Assembly (NCBI GenBank): GCA_008363385.1
Contig: RHKY01000029.1
Location: forward strand, 1-56,388
Origin: Acidobacteriota bacterium
Lineage (GTDB): Bacteria > Acidobacteriota > Thermoanaerobaculia > UBA5066
DNA: 56,388 nt
Direction: 5' to 3'
Position numbers and translations under genes: made by a program. The notes under the pieces are model-generated. The model was not told the DNA's origin. It saw only the letters and a program-made list of their open reading frames with translations, and did not search any database. Below, piece after piece: positions 1 to 9,197 of the stretch. Position 1 is the first letter of the stretch; each line of letters opens with the position of its first letter.

Positions 1-983
1 CCGGGCCGCGACCGGCTCCCCCGGGACCGGCCGCCGCGCCCGCCGCGCCGGCCGCGCCTCGCGCGGTCCCCGCCCCGGTCGAGCCCGCCGAGGAGCCGGA
101 GCCGGGAGCGCCCGTCGACGCGGTCCTCGACTCGCGCGCGCGGGAGCTGTCGGCCGAGCTGTTCCAGATCGTGGCCGACCGCCGCTTCGAGTCGCTCGAC
201 GACCGGCGCAAGGCGCTCCGCGCGCGGCTCCAGCGCGAGCTGGCGCCGTTCGGCAAGGGGACCCGGCGCCGCCTCCTGGAGAAGGTCCGGGTCCAGTTCC
301 CCGTCGTGGCGACCTCGGTCCTCTCGGACGCCGAGGTCGTCCGCCTCAAGAAGCGGGTCCAGGAGCTGGAGGAGAGGAAGCCCGAGCCGCCGACGAAGAC
401 GGGGCGGCAGAAGGCCGAGAAGGCCCCCGCCGGGGGCGAGGCCGCCCTGCCCTGGCCGGAGCTCCTCTCGGGCGACGAGGTCCCCGGCGGGAACCGCGAC
501 CTGCGGATCCTGCAGGAGGTGGTCCGGTTCGCCCTGGCGATGGAGACCTTCGTCCTCGGCCTCGTCCAGTCGACGACGTCCCCGGGAGACCAGACCAGCC
601 AGTTCCGCCTCCCCCACACCCGGGAGACCCTCCGGATCCTCCTCAACCAGACGGCGGACGGCAAGACGCCCTCCGTCCAGCGCGTCCGCGAGTACCTCCA
701 GGAGCTGTCGCACTGGCAGGTGGCCTGCCTGGCCGCCTACCACCAGGCGCCGAAGGCGTGGTTCGAGCGCGTCTGGAAGCGGATCAGCCCGTCCCAGATC
801 GAGGCGCTGCCGCGGTCGCCCGGGTGGAAGTTCCGCGCCGACGAGGCCGAGTGGTGGGAGACCTACCGCCAGGCGGTGAAGGACATGGGGCCGGACCTCG
901 TCCAGGACCAGGTGCTGCAGACGGCCTCGCGCCTGGCCACCGAGGAGTTCGAGAAGCTCAAGAAAGCCAGCGAGGAGAAATGA
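1..983 (+). CDS. tagH: T6SS FHA-domain protein TagH, C-terminal part (5' truncated by window)
   Basis: The reading frame is open from the first bases, so this is the 3' part of a longer gene; a GTG at 171 is internal. What is visible begins with a Pro/Ala-rich linker of about 45 residues, followed by a mostly alpha-helical region of about 280 residues with no membrane segment or signal peptide. I infer the C-terminal domain of a T6SS-associated forkhead-associated (FHA) protein from three things: the proline-rich linker, the helical C-terminus, and the position directly before tssJ-tssK-tssL-tssM, where tagH/fha usually sits. FHA proteins bind phosphothreonine and act in the threonine-phosphorylation pathway that licenses T6SS assembly. 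The FHA domain itself would lie upstream and is not seen, so the assignment rests on context and fold character. The stop lies just before the preferred tssJ start, which points to translational coupling. Confidence 0.6.
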   Translation, partial: GPRPAPPGPAAAPAAPAAPRAVPAPVEPAEEPEPGAPVDAVLDSRARELSAELFQIVADRRFESLDDRRKALRARLQRELAPFGKGTRRRLLEKVRVQFPVVATSVLSDAEVVRLKKRVQELEERKPEPPTKTGRQKAEKAPAGGEAALPWPELLSGDEVPGGNRDLRILQEVVRFALAMETFVLGLVQSTTSPGDQTSQFRLPHTRETLRILLNQTADGKTPSVQRVREYLQELSHWQVACLAAYHQAPKAWFERVWKRISPSQIEALPRSPGWKFRADEAEWWETYRQAVKDMGPDLVQDQVLQTASRLATEEFEKLKKASEEK

Positions 984-985
984 CG

Positions 986-1477
986 ATGTCGACGACGAAC
1001 GTCCTCCGCACGCCCCGCCGCCTGTCCGCCCTCGTGGGGGCGCTCTCGGCCGCCGCCCTCCTGTCCGGGTGCTCCAGCGTCGGCAGGGTGGACTTCCGGT
1101 GCGTCAGCCCGTCGAGCCAGATCAACGGCGGCCTCCTCCTGACGGTCGACGTCATCCGGGCCACGCCCGACGAGGCCCGGCGCGTCCAGGAGATGGGCGA
1201 GAAGTGGTTCTACGCCCAGGACCGCTTCAACATGCGCGACAAGGTCCAGACGGTCACGTTCCCGGCCGCGGAGAACTCCACGCAGTGCGACCGCCTCGTG
1301 GAGGTGACGCCGCCCAAGCAGAAGGGGGAGCGGACCCTGGTCATCATCGCGGACTACAAGTACCAGAACCCGGACACGACGAAGCACATCATCGTCGTCC
1401 CGGACAAGAAGTGGATGGGGCAGACGATCCGGGTCTCGGTCGAGGAGCGCGAGCTCCGGGCCACGCTGAACTACTGA
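986..1477 (+). CDS. tssJ: T6SS outer-membrane lipoprotein TssJ
   Basis: A 163-aa lipoprotein with an n-region of Arg residues, a hydrophobic h-region and a lipobox L-S-G-C, with the lipidated Cys at about residue 29. The remaining ~135 residues are a small beta-rich domain, the usual size for TssJ (SciN/VasD). TssJ anchors the TssJLM membrane complex to the outer membrane by binding the periplasmic C-terminus of TssM. The ATG at 986 is preferred because GGAG at 974-977 lies 8 nt upstream. An in-frame ATG at 980 overlaps the tagH stop as ATGA but leaves only 2 nt after the SD. The next gene in line is tssK, the standard order. The assignment rests on the lipobox, size and operon position; the sequence itself is divergent, as is normal for this family. 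Confidence 0.85.
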   Translation: MSTTNVLRTPRRLSALVGALSAAALLSGCSSVGRVDFRCVSPSSQINGGLLLTVDVIRATPDEARRVQEMGEKWFYAQDRFNMRDKVQTVTFPAAENSTQCDRLVEVTPPKQKGERTLVIIADYKYQNPDTTKHIIVVPDKKWMGQTIRVSVEERELRATLNY

Positions 1478-1517
1478 CGACCCGGCCGGCTCCGGCCGGC
1501 GGAGGACGAGCGCGGGA

Positions 1518-2879
1518 ATGAAGAAAACACCGCAGGTCTTCTGGGGCGAGGGGATGTTCCTCCGCCCGCACCACCTCCAGACCGCGGACCGGTTCCGCGA
1601 CGAGCAGCTGGCGCGGGAGGTCTTCCGGGTCCAGCCGTTCTCCTGGGGGGTCCAGAGCCTGGACGTGGCTCCGGACCAGCTGGAGAACTTCATCTTCGAG
1701 GCGCGCGACCTCTCGTTGAAGATGAAGGACGGGACGTCCCTGGCGCTGGGGTCGACGCTGAGGCTCTTCCCGCGGCCGTTCCAGAAGGAGCTGGACCAGG
1801 CCGGGGGGCGGATGCGGGTCTTCCTCGGCGTGCCGGTCGTCCGCGAGAACGCCCCGAACGCCTTCGCCCCCGGCGAGGGGCCCGGCGGGCAGGACCGGCG
1901 GTGGGTGGTCGAGTCGACCGAGATCGGCGACGAGAACACCGGGGTCAACCCGCAGCCGGTGAGCGTCAAGAGGTGCAACGGGCGGCTCTTCTTCGGCGGC
2001 GAGAGCCGCGAGGGGTACGAGACGCTCGAGATCGCCGTCGTGGAGCGCTCCACGCAGGGGAGGAACCTCCCGGCGCTGGCGCGCGACTTCATCCCGGCCA
2101 TCACGGAGCTGGGGGCGTCGAGCACGGTCCAGCGGCTCTGCGACGGGATCACGAACCGGATCGAGGCCAAGCACCGGATCCTCCTGACCGACGTCGCGCA
2201 GGGGCGCCTGACCGTCGCCTCGGAGGGGACGTCGGGCTGGCAGACGATCATCAAGCTCCAGATCCTCGGCAGCTTCCTCTTCCTCTTCCAGCAGCTGACG
2301 AAGATCCCGCGGACCCACCCCTTCACCGTCTACGCGGAGTTCTGCCGCCTGGCCGGCGAGCTGTCGGTCTTCGACGACGGGAAGAAGCCGATCCGGATCC
2401 CGGTCTACGACCACGACGCGCTCGGGACCTGCTTCCACGAGGTCTGCCGCGTGATCGAGGACCTCCTCGAGAAGATCGTCGCCTCGCGCTTCGTGAAGGT
2501 CGACTTCGTCCCGAGGGAGGACCTCCTCGTCGCCGAGCTGCAGGAGGAGTGGCTCGCGCCGCCGACCGAGGTCTACCTGGCCGCCGAGGCGAACATGGAC
2601 GAGAAGGAGCTGAGGAACCGGATCGTCACGATGAAGATGGGGGCGCCGCGGGACATCCCGATCCTGCGCCAGCGGCGCCTCTTCGGCCTGGACCTCGACC
2701 TGATGAAGCGGACCCCGACGGGCCTGCCGGCCCGGGAGGACTACTTCTACTTCAAGGTCGAGAAGGAGGGGCCGTACTGGGACAACGTGGTCCGCGACCG
2801 GATCGCGGCCCTGTCCGAGGCGCTCGACCCGAAGCTGAAGTTCTCGCTCTACATCATCACGAAGCCGCAGGGGAGCTGA
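1518..2879 (+). CDS. tssK: T6SS baseplate protein TssK
   Basis: A 453-aa cytoplasmic protein with the family's N-terminal signature VFWGEGMFLRPHHLQ (residues about 7-21), the usual length of TssK (ImpJ/VasE). TssK trimers link the TssEFG baseplate wedges to the cytoplasmic parts of TssL and TssM. The C-terminal part (TGLPAREDYFYFKVE and following) is the TssL/TssM-binding domain region. The 40 nt upstream contain a GC palindrome (CCGGCCGG repeated) followed by GGAGG at 1501-1505. That leaves a long 12-nt spacing to the ATG, so the GGGA at 1514-1517 next to the start may also contribute, or initiation may be weak. The tssL start follows the stop by only one base. Confidence 0.97.
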   Translation: MKKTPQVFWGEGMFLRPHHLQTADRFRDEQLAREVFRVQPFSWGVQSLDVAPDQLENFIFEARDLSLKMKDGTSLALGSTLRLFPRPFQKELDQAGGRMRVFLGVPVVRENAPNAFAPGEGPGGQDRRWVVESTEIGDENTGVNPQPVSVKRCNGRLFFGGESREGYETLEIAVVERSTQGRNLPALARDFIPAITELGASSTVQRLCDGITNRIEAKHRILLTDVAQGRLTVASEGTSGWQTIIKLQILGSFLFLFQQLTKIPRTHPFTVYAEFCRLAGELSVFDDGKKPIRIPVYDHDALGTCFHEVCRVIEDLLEKIVASRFVKVDFVPREDLLVAELQEEWLAPPTEVYLAAEANMDEKELRNRIVTMKMGAPRDIPILRQRRLFGLDLDLMKRTPTGLPAREDYFYFKVEKEGPYWDNVVRDRIAALSEALDPKLKFSLYIITKPQGS

Positions 2880-2880
2880 G

Positions 2881-3561
2881 ATGGACTACACGACCGAGCT
2901 CTTCAAGCTCGCCTCGCGGGAGTTCCTCTTCCTGAGCGCCTTCCGGCAGAAGGTGCGCAAGGGGATCCGGGTCGACATCGACGACGCGGCCTCGGACCTC
3001 GAGGAGATCTTCCGCGAGCAGGCCGCGACGGCCCGCACCGACGCCAAGCTGGAGGCCCTCTACGAGCGGGCCCGCTACCCGCTCGTCGTCCTGGCCGACG
3101 AGATCCTCCTCCACACGGGCTGGGAGTTCGCGCCCCAGTGGCAGGACCGGATCTTCGAGGAGAAGTACTTCCGCTCCAACGTCGGCGGCGACCAGTACTT
3201 CGCCATCGCCAAGGAGCTGCGGGCCGAGGACGTCGAGCTGGCCGCCATCGTCTTCGCGGGCCTGGCGCTCGGCTTCCGCGGCAAGTACCGGGAGCGGCAG
3301 GAGAAGCTCTCGGAGGTCCGGCGGAACGTCTACCGCCTCCTGTCGGAGTACCTGGCGACGACGGGGGACAAGATCACGCCCGAGGCCTACCACGTCCAGC
3401 CGGGGCCGCCGCGGCGGATCAACCCGGCGGTCACGCTCGCCCGCGTGGCGATCATCGGCGTCGGGGGCCTCGTCCTCTACTACCTCGTGACGTTCCTCCT
3501 GTGGGGGACGCTCCTGTCCGACATCCGGACCGCGGCGCGCGCCATGGGCGTGCTGGGCTGA
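2881..3561 (+). CDS. tssL: T6SS inner-membrane protein TssL, short DotU-type
   Basis: A 226-aa protein of the DotU/TssL family. A cytoplasmic helical hook domain fills residues 1 to about 185, and one transmembrane helix lies near the C-terminus (about residues 192-212). There is no C-terminal OmpA-like peptidoglycan-binding extension, so this is the short form of TssL; peptidoglycan anchoring, if any, must come from another protein. TssL interacts with TssM and with the baseplate protein TssK. The start at 2881 lies one base after the tssK stop, so translation is coupled. A 13-nt gap with GGGAGGGAAGAG then leads into tssM. Confidence 0.95.
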   Translation: MDYTTELFKLASREFLFLSAFRQKVRKGIRVDIDDAASDLEEIFREQAATARTDAKLEALYERARYPLVVLADEILLHTGWEFAPQWQDRIFEEKYFRSNVGGDQYFAIAKELRAEDVELAAIVFAGLALGFRGKYRERQEKLSEVRRNVYRLLSEYLATTGDKITPEAYHVQPGPPRRINPAVTLARVAIIGVGGLVLYYLVTFLLWGTLLSDIRTAARAMGVLG

Positions 3562-3574
3562 GGGGAGGGAAGAG

Positions 3575-6500
3575 ATGTACGAGCTGCTGACCCTCCTCCA
3601 GCAGGTCCCCCGGCCGATCAAGTACCTGGCGGTCGTCGGCCTCCTGATGCCGGTCACCTACGCCCTCATCCGGGGGCTGGGCCTCCAGAAGTACTGGTGG
3701 GTCGTCATCGGCGGGATGATCCTCATCGCCGTCGCGGTCTGGGCCTTCGAGAAGCTCGTCCGGGGGCGCGACAAGGCGAAGGGGAAGGACTTCGCGGGCG
3801 ACCTCGAGAAGGACTCCCAGAAGGTCGGCGCCTCCAAGCAGGAGGTCCGCGCGGCCCTCAAGGACCTGGCCGACCAGTGGTCCGGGGCCCTGAAGTCCCT
3901 GCAGGCCACCGGGCTGAACATCTACTCGCTCCCCTGGTACCTCCTGATCGGCGAGCCCCAGTCGGGCAAGTCGACGACGCTGAAGAACTCGGGCCTGGAG
4001 TTCCCCGTCGGCAACGAGGGGCTCTCGGGCTCGGGCGGCACCCGCAACTGCGACTGGTGGTTCGCCAACGAGGCGGTCATCCTGGACACGGCGGGGCGCT
4101 TCACGTTCAACGAGGAGGCCGCGCCCGACCAGGCCGAGTGGTCGACGTTCCTGAGGCTCCTGAAGAAGCACCGCCGGTACTGCCCGATCAACGGGGTCCT
4201 CGTGGTCGTCCCGTGCACGTCGCTCCTCGAGGACGCTCCCGAGGAGATGGACCGCAAGGCCGCCAACATCCGGACGAAGCTCCTCCACCTCCAGCGGGTT
4301 CTGGAGATCCGCTTCCCGGTCTTCATCATGGTCACCAAGGCCGACCGGATCCTGGGCTTCTCGGAGTTCTTCTCCAAGCTCGACCCGGTCGACCAGCGCC
4401 AGCTCTTCGGGTGGTCGAACCCTGCCAGCGCGGACAAGCCCTGGGACCCGAACGCCTTCGACGGCAGCTTCGAGGACGTCGTCACCCGTGTCCACAAGCT
4501 CCGCCTGAAGTTCTCGGCGACGGACGAGAACGTCCAGAACGTCGACCGCCTGTTCGTCTTCCCCGACGAGCTCCGGGCCCTCAAGGAGCCGCTGAAGCGC
4601 TACCTGGGCGCCATCTTCCAGCAGACCCGCTACGACGAGCCGTTCCACTTCCGGGGCTACTACGTCTCGTCGGGCGTCCAGCAGGGCAAGCCGATCGCCC
4701 GGGCCACGAGGGAGCTCCTCGGGAGCGCCGGCGAGGGGATCGTCGAGAACCTCGAGTCGATCTTCAAGCGCTCGCGGGCCTTCTTCATCAAGGACTTCTA
4801 CGAGAAGAAGGTCTTCCCCGAGCAGGGGCTCATCGCCAAGACGCGGGCGGCCGAGAAGCTCGAGCGCCAGACTCTCTGGCTCGTCCGGGGCCTCTCGGCG
4901 GCCCTGATCCTCCTCGTCCTCTGCGGGATGATCCCGGCCTACATCGGCCTCAAGCGGATCGTGGAGCCGATCCGCGTCACGGTGAGGAACACGCAGGAGT
5001 GCATGGAGGACAAGCCCCAGCCCTGCACCCTGCCGAAGGCCTACCGGTACTCCAAGGAGCTCTACGGCCACCGGATCGAGCTGACGAAGCACCCGTTCCT
5101 CTTCGCGATGTTCCTCCCGGGCAAGCGCGCGGCGCTGGACGACGTCCTGATGCGGATCGAGCAGAAGGTCTACCTCGCCCGCGTCGTCACGCCGGTGATG
5201 AAGGACTTCGAGGCGCGCGCGGGCGCGATGAGCTGGGAGACGTACACGGAGGCGCAGCAGTACTTCGACTTCCGCGAGGCGCTGCTGAACCACCTCCGCT
5301 GGTCTTACCTGAAGAACGTCACGTCGCACGAGCCGGGGGTCAAGCCGGCCACCGTCCCGAAGGAGCTGAAGGTCTCGCCCTTCATCGTCTTCGCCCGCGA
5401 CACGAAGGGCCTCCCCGCGTCGCCGAAGTCCAAGGAGGTCGACGACTGGGTCAAGGCGCTCGGGGACGACCCGGCGCCCGACCAGATCCTCCTCCAGGTC
5501 CTCCCCGGGTCCATGCCCGCCAACGGCGAGTGGTGGGAGGTGCCGGACCTCGGCAAGCCAGTGAAGAAGTTCGAGGAGTACTGGACGGTCGAGAACCTCG
5601 CCCGCTGGGACTTCCGGCTCTGGACGCTCCTGCAGCGGTACGCGCAGGCCTACAGCGCGACGCTGCAGATCGAGGACCCGACGTCCGTCTCCTACCTGTC
5701 CCGCGTGTCGACGGCCGGCAAGGACTTCAAGGCCGCCTGGGAGGAGACGACGAAGCACCTCGGCACGCTGCGCCCCGGCTCCAAGGAGTTCCCCGGCTTC
5801 ACCGTCGAGGACTGGCAGGCCAAGCTCGACGAGGACTACCAGAAGCTGATTCTCTACGAGGCCGCCGCGCCGACGCTCGTCAACGACAACCGCCTCCAGG
5901 CGCTCAAGACGAACCTGGCCACCGAGAAGCGGAACCTCGACGCCCGCCTCGGCTCGTACGCGTACCTCGTCGAGCCGGACCCGGCGGCGCTCGGTCAGAA
6001 GATGAAGTGGACGAAGCCGGCCGAGGGGATCTCGCCCATGGTGGCCGAGCTCGTCGTCTTCTCGGACCTCGAGGCGTTCAAGGCCGCCGTCCTGCCGGAG
6101 AAGATCGTCGCCGACGCGCTGGCCAAGTCGGCCGCCAAGGACCAGGAGGCGGGGCTCGAGGCGTTCCGGATGCAGCAGGAGGAGACCAAGAAGAAGGCCG
6201 TCGCCAACGTCGTCCTGATCCCGAGCATCCCGCCGGAGCACGTGGCCAGCTGGCAGGTCCCGCTGCTCCAGCGGTTCGTCGCGACGACGGGCGACCTGGC
6301 GCTCGTCTACCGGGTCGTCCCCTCCGCCCTCGACTTCCTCAAGAAGTCGATCGCCCCGGGCGGGCTACCGGAAAACGTCATCTTCCAGCCGCTGTACGCG
6401 AAGGCGATCGTACCGCTGGGCGTGCGGTTCATGAGCTTCACCGAGGGCTCCTCGGCCCTGGCCGGGCGGCAGGACGTCGAGCAGCTGGTCGGCGAGCTGG

Positions 6501-7900
6501 CCGAGGTGGAGCTCGACTACCTGAGGCGCTACATCGACCGGACCCAGGCGCCCCGCCCGCGGGGCGGGGGCGGGGGCTTCGGCGTCCCGTACGGCGCGCT
6601 CCAGGCGCGCAGCTGGTCCGAGTTCCAGGGCGTCATCACCCGCTGGAACCCGGAGGGCGGCGGCGGCGACTCCGGCCCGGCGCCCGTGGACATGTCGGGG
6701 GCGCTGACCTGGGACGACGTCCAGGCCTTCGGCAACAGCAGCCGGCGCCTGAACCCGATCATCAAGTACTTCCAGGACCGGATGCAGCCGGTGAAGAGGC
6801 CCTCCGGCGGCGGCGCCAAGGCCCCTCCGGAGGTCGTCCAGGCGGCCCAGACGTTCAAGCAGACCGTCACGGCCCTCTCGGACCAGCCGCTGAAGGCCTG
6901 GAAGCAGCTCTCGCTCGCGCAGGAAGGGACGTCGCTCCGCGCCTACCACTCGTTCTCGCGGAGCGCCGCCGTCCGGCGCAGCCCGTGGGGACGGCAGCTC
7001 GTCTCCGTCGAGAACCGGGGCGCGAACCTGGTCCGCGACGCCATCCGGCCGAACTTCTCGCAGGTGCAGGAGCCGGTCTGGCGGAAGCTCCAGTCGACCT
7101 GCCAGGGGCAGTTCCCCTTCATCTCGGGCCGGCAGCTGGCGAACGACCGCCAGGCCTACTCGAGCCTGACGAGCCTCCGGTTCTCCGGCGGCGGCAGCAA
7201 CGTCTCCTACAACCTCGACCTCCCGTCGATCGGGCAGACGCAGTTCTCCGGGATCCTGACGGAGCTGGGGGCCCTCTGCGACGAGTACGCCCTCGACCCG
7301 ATCCTCTGGGGGGGCGAGCCGGAGTTCGACTTCGTGGGCGACCCGCAGCGCTCCTGGTTCCACGTCGGCCGCCGCTGGGAGCGGTGGGTCTACGGCGGGC
7401 CCGGAGGGGGCGGCGCGGCCGGAGGCCAGCTCCGCGAGCACAAGGTCGACATCCGTCCCATCCAGTTCAACCCGCTCCCGGGCCGCCGGTTCGTCGGCGA
7501 CCGCGTCGGGGCCGTGATCCTCTTCGACCGGAACACGATGGTGAGGCCGTCGACCGACGCCAAGGCGGGCCGCTTCGCGCCGAACCCGTTCGTCTGGCGG
7601 CTGTCGCCTGCCGAGGCGCCGATGCCGATCCTCGGGCGCAACGAGGAGTCCGGGACCCGCGGCTGGACCGGCAACCTCGACGTCAAGGGCGGCCCGCTGC
7701 GCTTCTACTACCTCGTCCGCGTGGCGAGCGAGCCACGGGACCGGCTCGCCTTCGAGAGCGACGAGGAGAAGATGCGGGAGAAGGAGAAGTACTGGACGAT
7801 CCGCCTCGTCTTCCCCAACGCCGAAACCGTCAACGAGCCCCTCGAAGGGCTCTTCGAGCTCGTCTTCGACGAGCCCGTCCCTCCGATCCTCGGGAACTGA
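3575..7900 (+). CDS. tssM: T6SS inner-membrane NTPase-like protein TssM (IcmF)
   Basis: A 1441-aa IcmF-family protein. It has two N-terminal transmembrane helices (about residues 15-33 and 41-58) and a cytoplasmic P-loop domain with Walker A GEPQSGKS (126-133), a switch motif DTAG (171-174) and a TKAD base-recognition motif (254-257). The family signature FFIKDFYEKKVFPE lies at about 403-416. A third transmembrane helix (about 435-457) leads to a large periplasmic region that should contact TssJ. All key P-loop residues are present, so NTP binding is plausible. Two glycine-rich stretches lie in the periplasmic part, near residues 998-1003 and 1275-1284, the second being GGPGGGGAAGG-like. The gene sits between tssL and tagF, and the tssM stop region contains the GAGG that serves as tagF's SD. 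Confidence 0.98.
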   Translation: MYELLTLLQQVPRPIKYLAVVGLLMPVTYALIRGLGLQKYWWVVIGGMILIAVAVWAFEKLVRGRDKAKGKDFAGDLEKDSQKVGASKQEVRAALKDLADQWSGALKSLQATGLNIYSLPWYLLIGEPQSGKSTTLKNSGLEFPVGNEGLSGSGGTRNCDWWFANEAVILDTAGRFTFNEEAAPDQAEWSTFLRLLKKHRRYCPINGVLVVVPCTSLLEDAPEEMDRKAANIRTKLLHLQRVLEIRFPVFIMVTKADRILGFSEFFSKLDPVDQRQLFGWSNPASADKPWDPNAFDGSFEDVVTRVHKLRLKFSATDENVQNVDRLFVFPDELRALKEPLKRYLGAIFQQTRYDEPFHFRGYYVSSGVQQGKPIARATRELLGSAGEGIVENLESIFKRSRAFFIKDFYEKKVFPEQGLIAKTRAAEKLERQTLWLVRGLSAALILLVLCGMIPAYIGLKRIVEPIRVTVRNTQECMEDKPQPCTLPKAYRYSKELYGHRIELTKHPFLFAMFLPGKRAALDDVLMRIEQKVYLARVVTPVMKDFEARAGAMSWETYTEAQQYFDFREALLNHLRWSYLKNVTSHEPGVKPATVPKELKVSPFIVFARDTKGLPASPKSKEVDDWVKALGDDPAPDQILLQVLPGSMPANGEWWEVPDLGKPVKKFEEYWTVENLARWDFRLWTLLQRYAQAYSATLQIEDPTSVSYLSRVSTAGKDFKAAWEETTKHLGTLRPGSKEFPGFTVEDWQAKLDEDYQKLILYEAAAPTLVNDNRLQALKTNLATEKRNLDARLGSYAYLVEPDPAALGQKMKWTKPAEGISPMVAELVVFSDLEAFKAAVLPEKIVADALAKSAAKDQEAGLEAFRMQQEETKKKAVANVVLIPSIPPEHVASWQVPLLQRFVATTGDLALVYRVVPSALDFLKKSIAPGGLPENVIFQPLYAKAIVPLGVRFMSFTEGSSALAGRQDVEQLVGELAEVELDYLRRYIDRTQAPRPRGGGGGFGVPYGALQARSWSEFQGVITRWNPEGGGGDSGPAPVDMSGALTWDDVQAFGNSSRRLNPIIKYFQDRMQPVKRPSGGGAKAPPEVVQAAQTFKQTVTALSDQPLKAWKQLSLAQEGTSLRAYHSFSRSAAVRRSPWGRQLVSVENRGANLVRDAIRPNFSQVQEPVWRKLQSTCQGQFPFISGRQLANDRQAYSSLTSLRFSGGGSNVSYNLDLPSIGQTQFSGILTELGALCDEYALDPILWGGEPEFDFVGDPQRSWFHVGRRWERWVYGGPGGGGAAGGQLREHKVDIRPIQFNPLPGRRFVGDRVGAVILFDRNTMVRPSTDAKAGRFAPNPFVWRLSPAEAPMPILGRNEESGTRGWTGNLDVKGGPLRFYYLVRVASEPRDRLAFESDEEKMREKEKYWTIRLVFPNAETVNEPLEGLFELVFDEPVPPILGN

Positions 7901-7907
7901 GGCCGCC

Positions 7908-9074
7908 ATGGCCGGGTCCAGCATCTTCGGGATCCTCGGGAAGCTGAAGCAGAGCCTCGCCGGCGACGGCGGGGAGGGGCGGACGGAGTCGTACCCGCTC
8001 CACCTCTACGGGAAGCTCCCGATCTACAAGGACTTCATCTCCTCGGGGCTGACCGAGCCCGGGGCCCAGGAGTTCCAGAAGTGGCTCTCGACCGGCTTCT
8101 CGCGGCGCTGGTCCGCCCGCGAGGAGTACAAGGCGGCGGAGATCCCGGCCCACAGCTTCCTCCTCCCCCTCCCGGAGACGGGCCGCGTCGTGGCCGGGTC
8201 GCTCTGGGGGAGCCACGACGAAGGGGGCCTCCGGAAGTTCCCGTTCACCCTCTTCGTGGTCCTCCCCGCGGGGCGCCTGGCCTCCGACCCGCTGGTGGCG
8301 CTCGGCTACCTCGAGAGCCTCGAGGACCGTGCTGGCTACATCCGCCGGAACTACCAGTCGGGGCGGATGCTCGCCTCGTTCTACGAGACCTACCGGGGAG
8401 CCCGGGCGGAGCTGACCTTGCAGGCGCCCTCCGCGGCCGAGAAGCAGGTCGCCGACGAGGTGTCGGAGGTCACGCTCGCCGACTTCGCGGAGTCCGTCCT
8501 GGGGCCGGCCGCAGCGCGCGAGTGGCCCGGCTTCCTCGAGCGCCTCGCGAGCCTCGTCGCGGACGCCGAGAACGGCCCCGGCGCGATCCGGCTCCCGCTG
8601 GGGCGCGCGCTGCCTCCCGAGGTCACGCTGAGGTTCTGGCTCCTCTGGCTGCGCCAGCAGGGCGCGCTGGAGGAAGGGAAGCTGCGCGGGCTCCTCGTGG
8701 AGCGGTCCCTGGGGCGCTCGCGGGGGGTCCTCTTCTTCCGGGACCTCGCCCCGGACGACATCCTGCTCCTCAACCCGGAGCGGTCCGACTACGACCAGGT
8801 GGAGGAGCTGGGGCCGTCCGCCGCGTTCCTCCCGGCCGGGAGCCGGACCGCAGACGACCCCGAGACCGAGCGGGAGGCGGCCGACCCGAAGACCGCGCCC
8901 GCGACGCCCCCCGGCGACGCGCCGGCCCTCGACGCCCGGCCGCCGGAGCCGCCGCCGGCGGGCGATCCCGTGCCCGCCCCGGACGGGGCCGCCGAACCGG
9001 AGCCGCCAGGGGAGGCGCCGCCCGCGCCCGCGGGCTGGGACCAGCCCCTGTCGGCCCTCCTGTCCACGGGATGA
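7908..9074 (+). CDS. tagF: T6SS-associated regulator TagF with Pro/Ala-rich C-terminal tail
   Basis: A 388-aa protein whose N-terminal half carries the TagF signature LYGKLPIYKDFIS (residues about 28-40), followed by a W-rich alpha/beta domain with a GSLWGSHDEGGLRKFPF-like core near residues 98-114. TagF represses T6SS post-translationally, independently of or in parallel with the PpkA/PppA/FHA phosphorylation switch; in some bacteria it is fused to PppA or acts on TssL/FHA. Here it stands alone between tssM and hcp. After about residue 290 the protein becomes a low-complexity Pro/Ala/Glu tail of roughly 95 residues, which looks disordered and is longer than in typical TagF. The SD is GAGG overlapping the tssM stop. 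No PpkA or PppA gene lies in this cluster within the window. Confidence 0.9.
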   Translation: MAGSSIFGILGKLKQSLAGDGGEGRTESYPLHLYGKLPIYKDFISSGLTEPGAQEFQKWLSTGFSRRWSAREEYKAAEIPAHSFLLPLPETGRVVAGSLWGSHDEGGLRKFPFTLFVVLPAGRLASDPLVALGYLESLEDRAGYIRRNYQSGRMLASFYETYRGARAELTLQAPSAAEKQVADEVSEVTLADFAESVLGPAAAREWPGFLERLASLVADAENGPGAIRLPLGRALPPEVTLRFWLLWLRQQGALEEGKLRGLLVERSLGRSRGVLFFRDLAPDDILLLNPERSDYDQVEELGPSAAFLPAGSRTADDPETEREAADPKTAPATPPGDAPALDARPPEPPPAGDPVPAPDGAAEPEPPGEAPPAPAGWDQPLSALLSTG

Positions 9075-9133
9075 CCGGGACGGAATAGGGGGTGTCGCGC
9101 GTCACGCAGATGTCGTTCCCGCCGCCCAGCGGC

Positions 9134-9162
9134 TTGAAATCGCCGGAACAGGCTCCTACATT
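9134..9162 (+). promoter_or_regulatory. sigma70-type promoter of hcp
   Basis: A -35 box TTGAAA (9134-9139) and a -10 box TACATT (9157-9162) are separated by exactly 17 bp in the tagF-hcp gap. The predicted transcription start is near 9169, giving a short leader with a strong SD (AAAGGAGG, 9181-9188). It lets hcp be transcribed separately from the upstream structural operon. Confidence 0.6.
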
Positions 9163-9197
9163 GAACAACGACGGTACCCGAAAGGAGGAATACGAAA

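Noticed and set aside
3452-6241. A 929-codon open frame antisense to tssM
   Set aside because: Same composition artefact; the plus-strand gene has clear IcmF motifs, while the antisense product is low-complexity with no recognisable feature.
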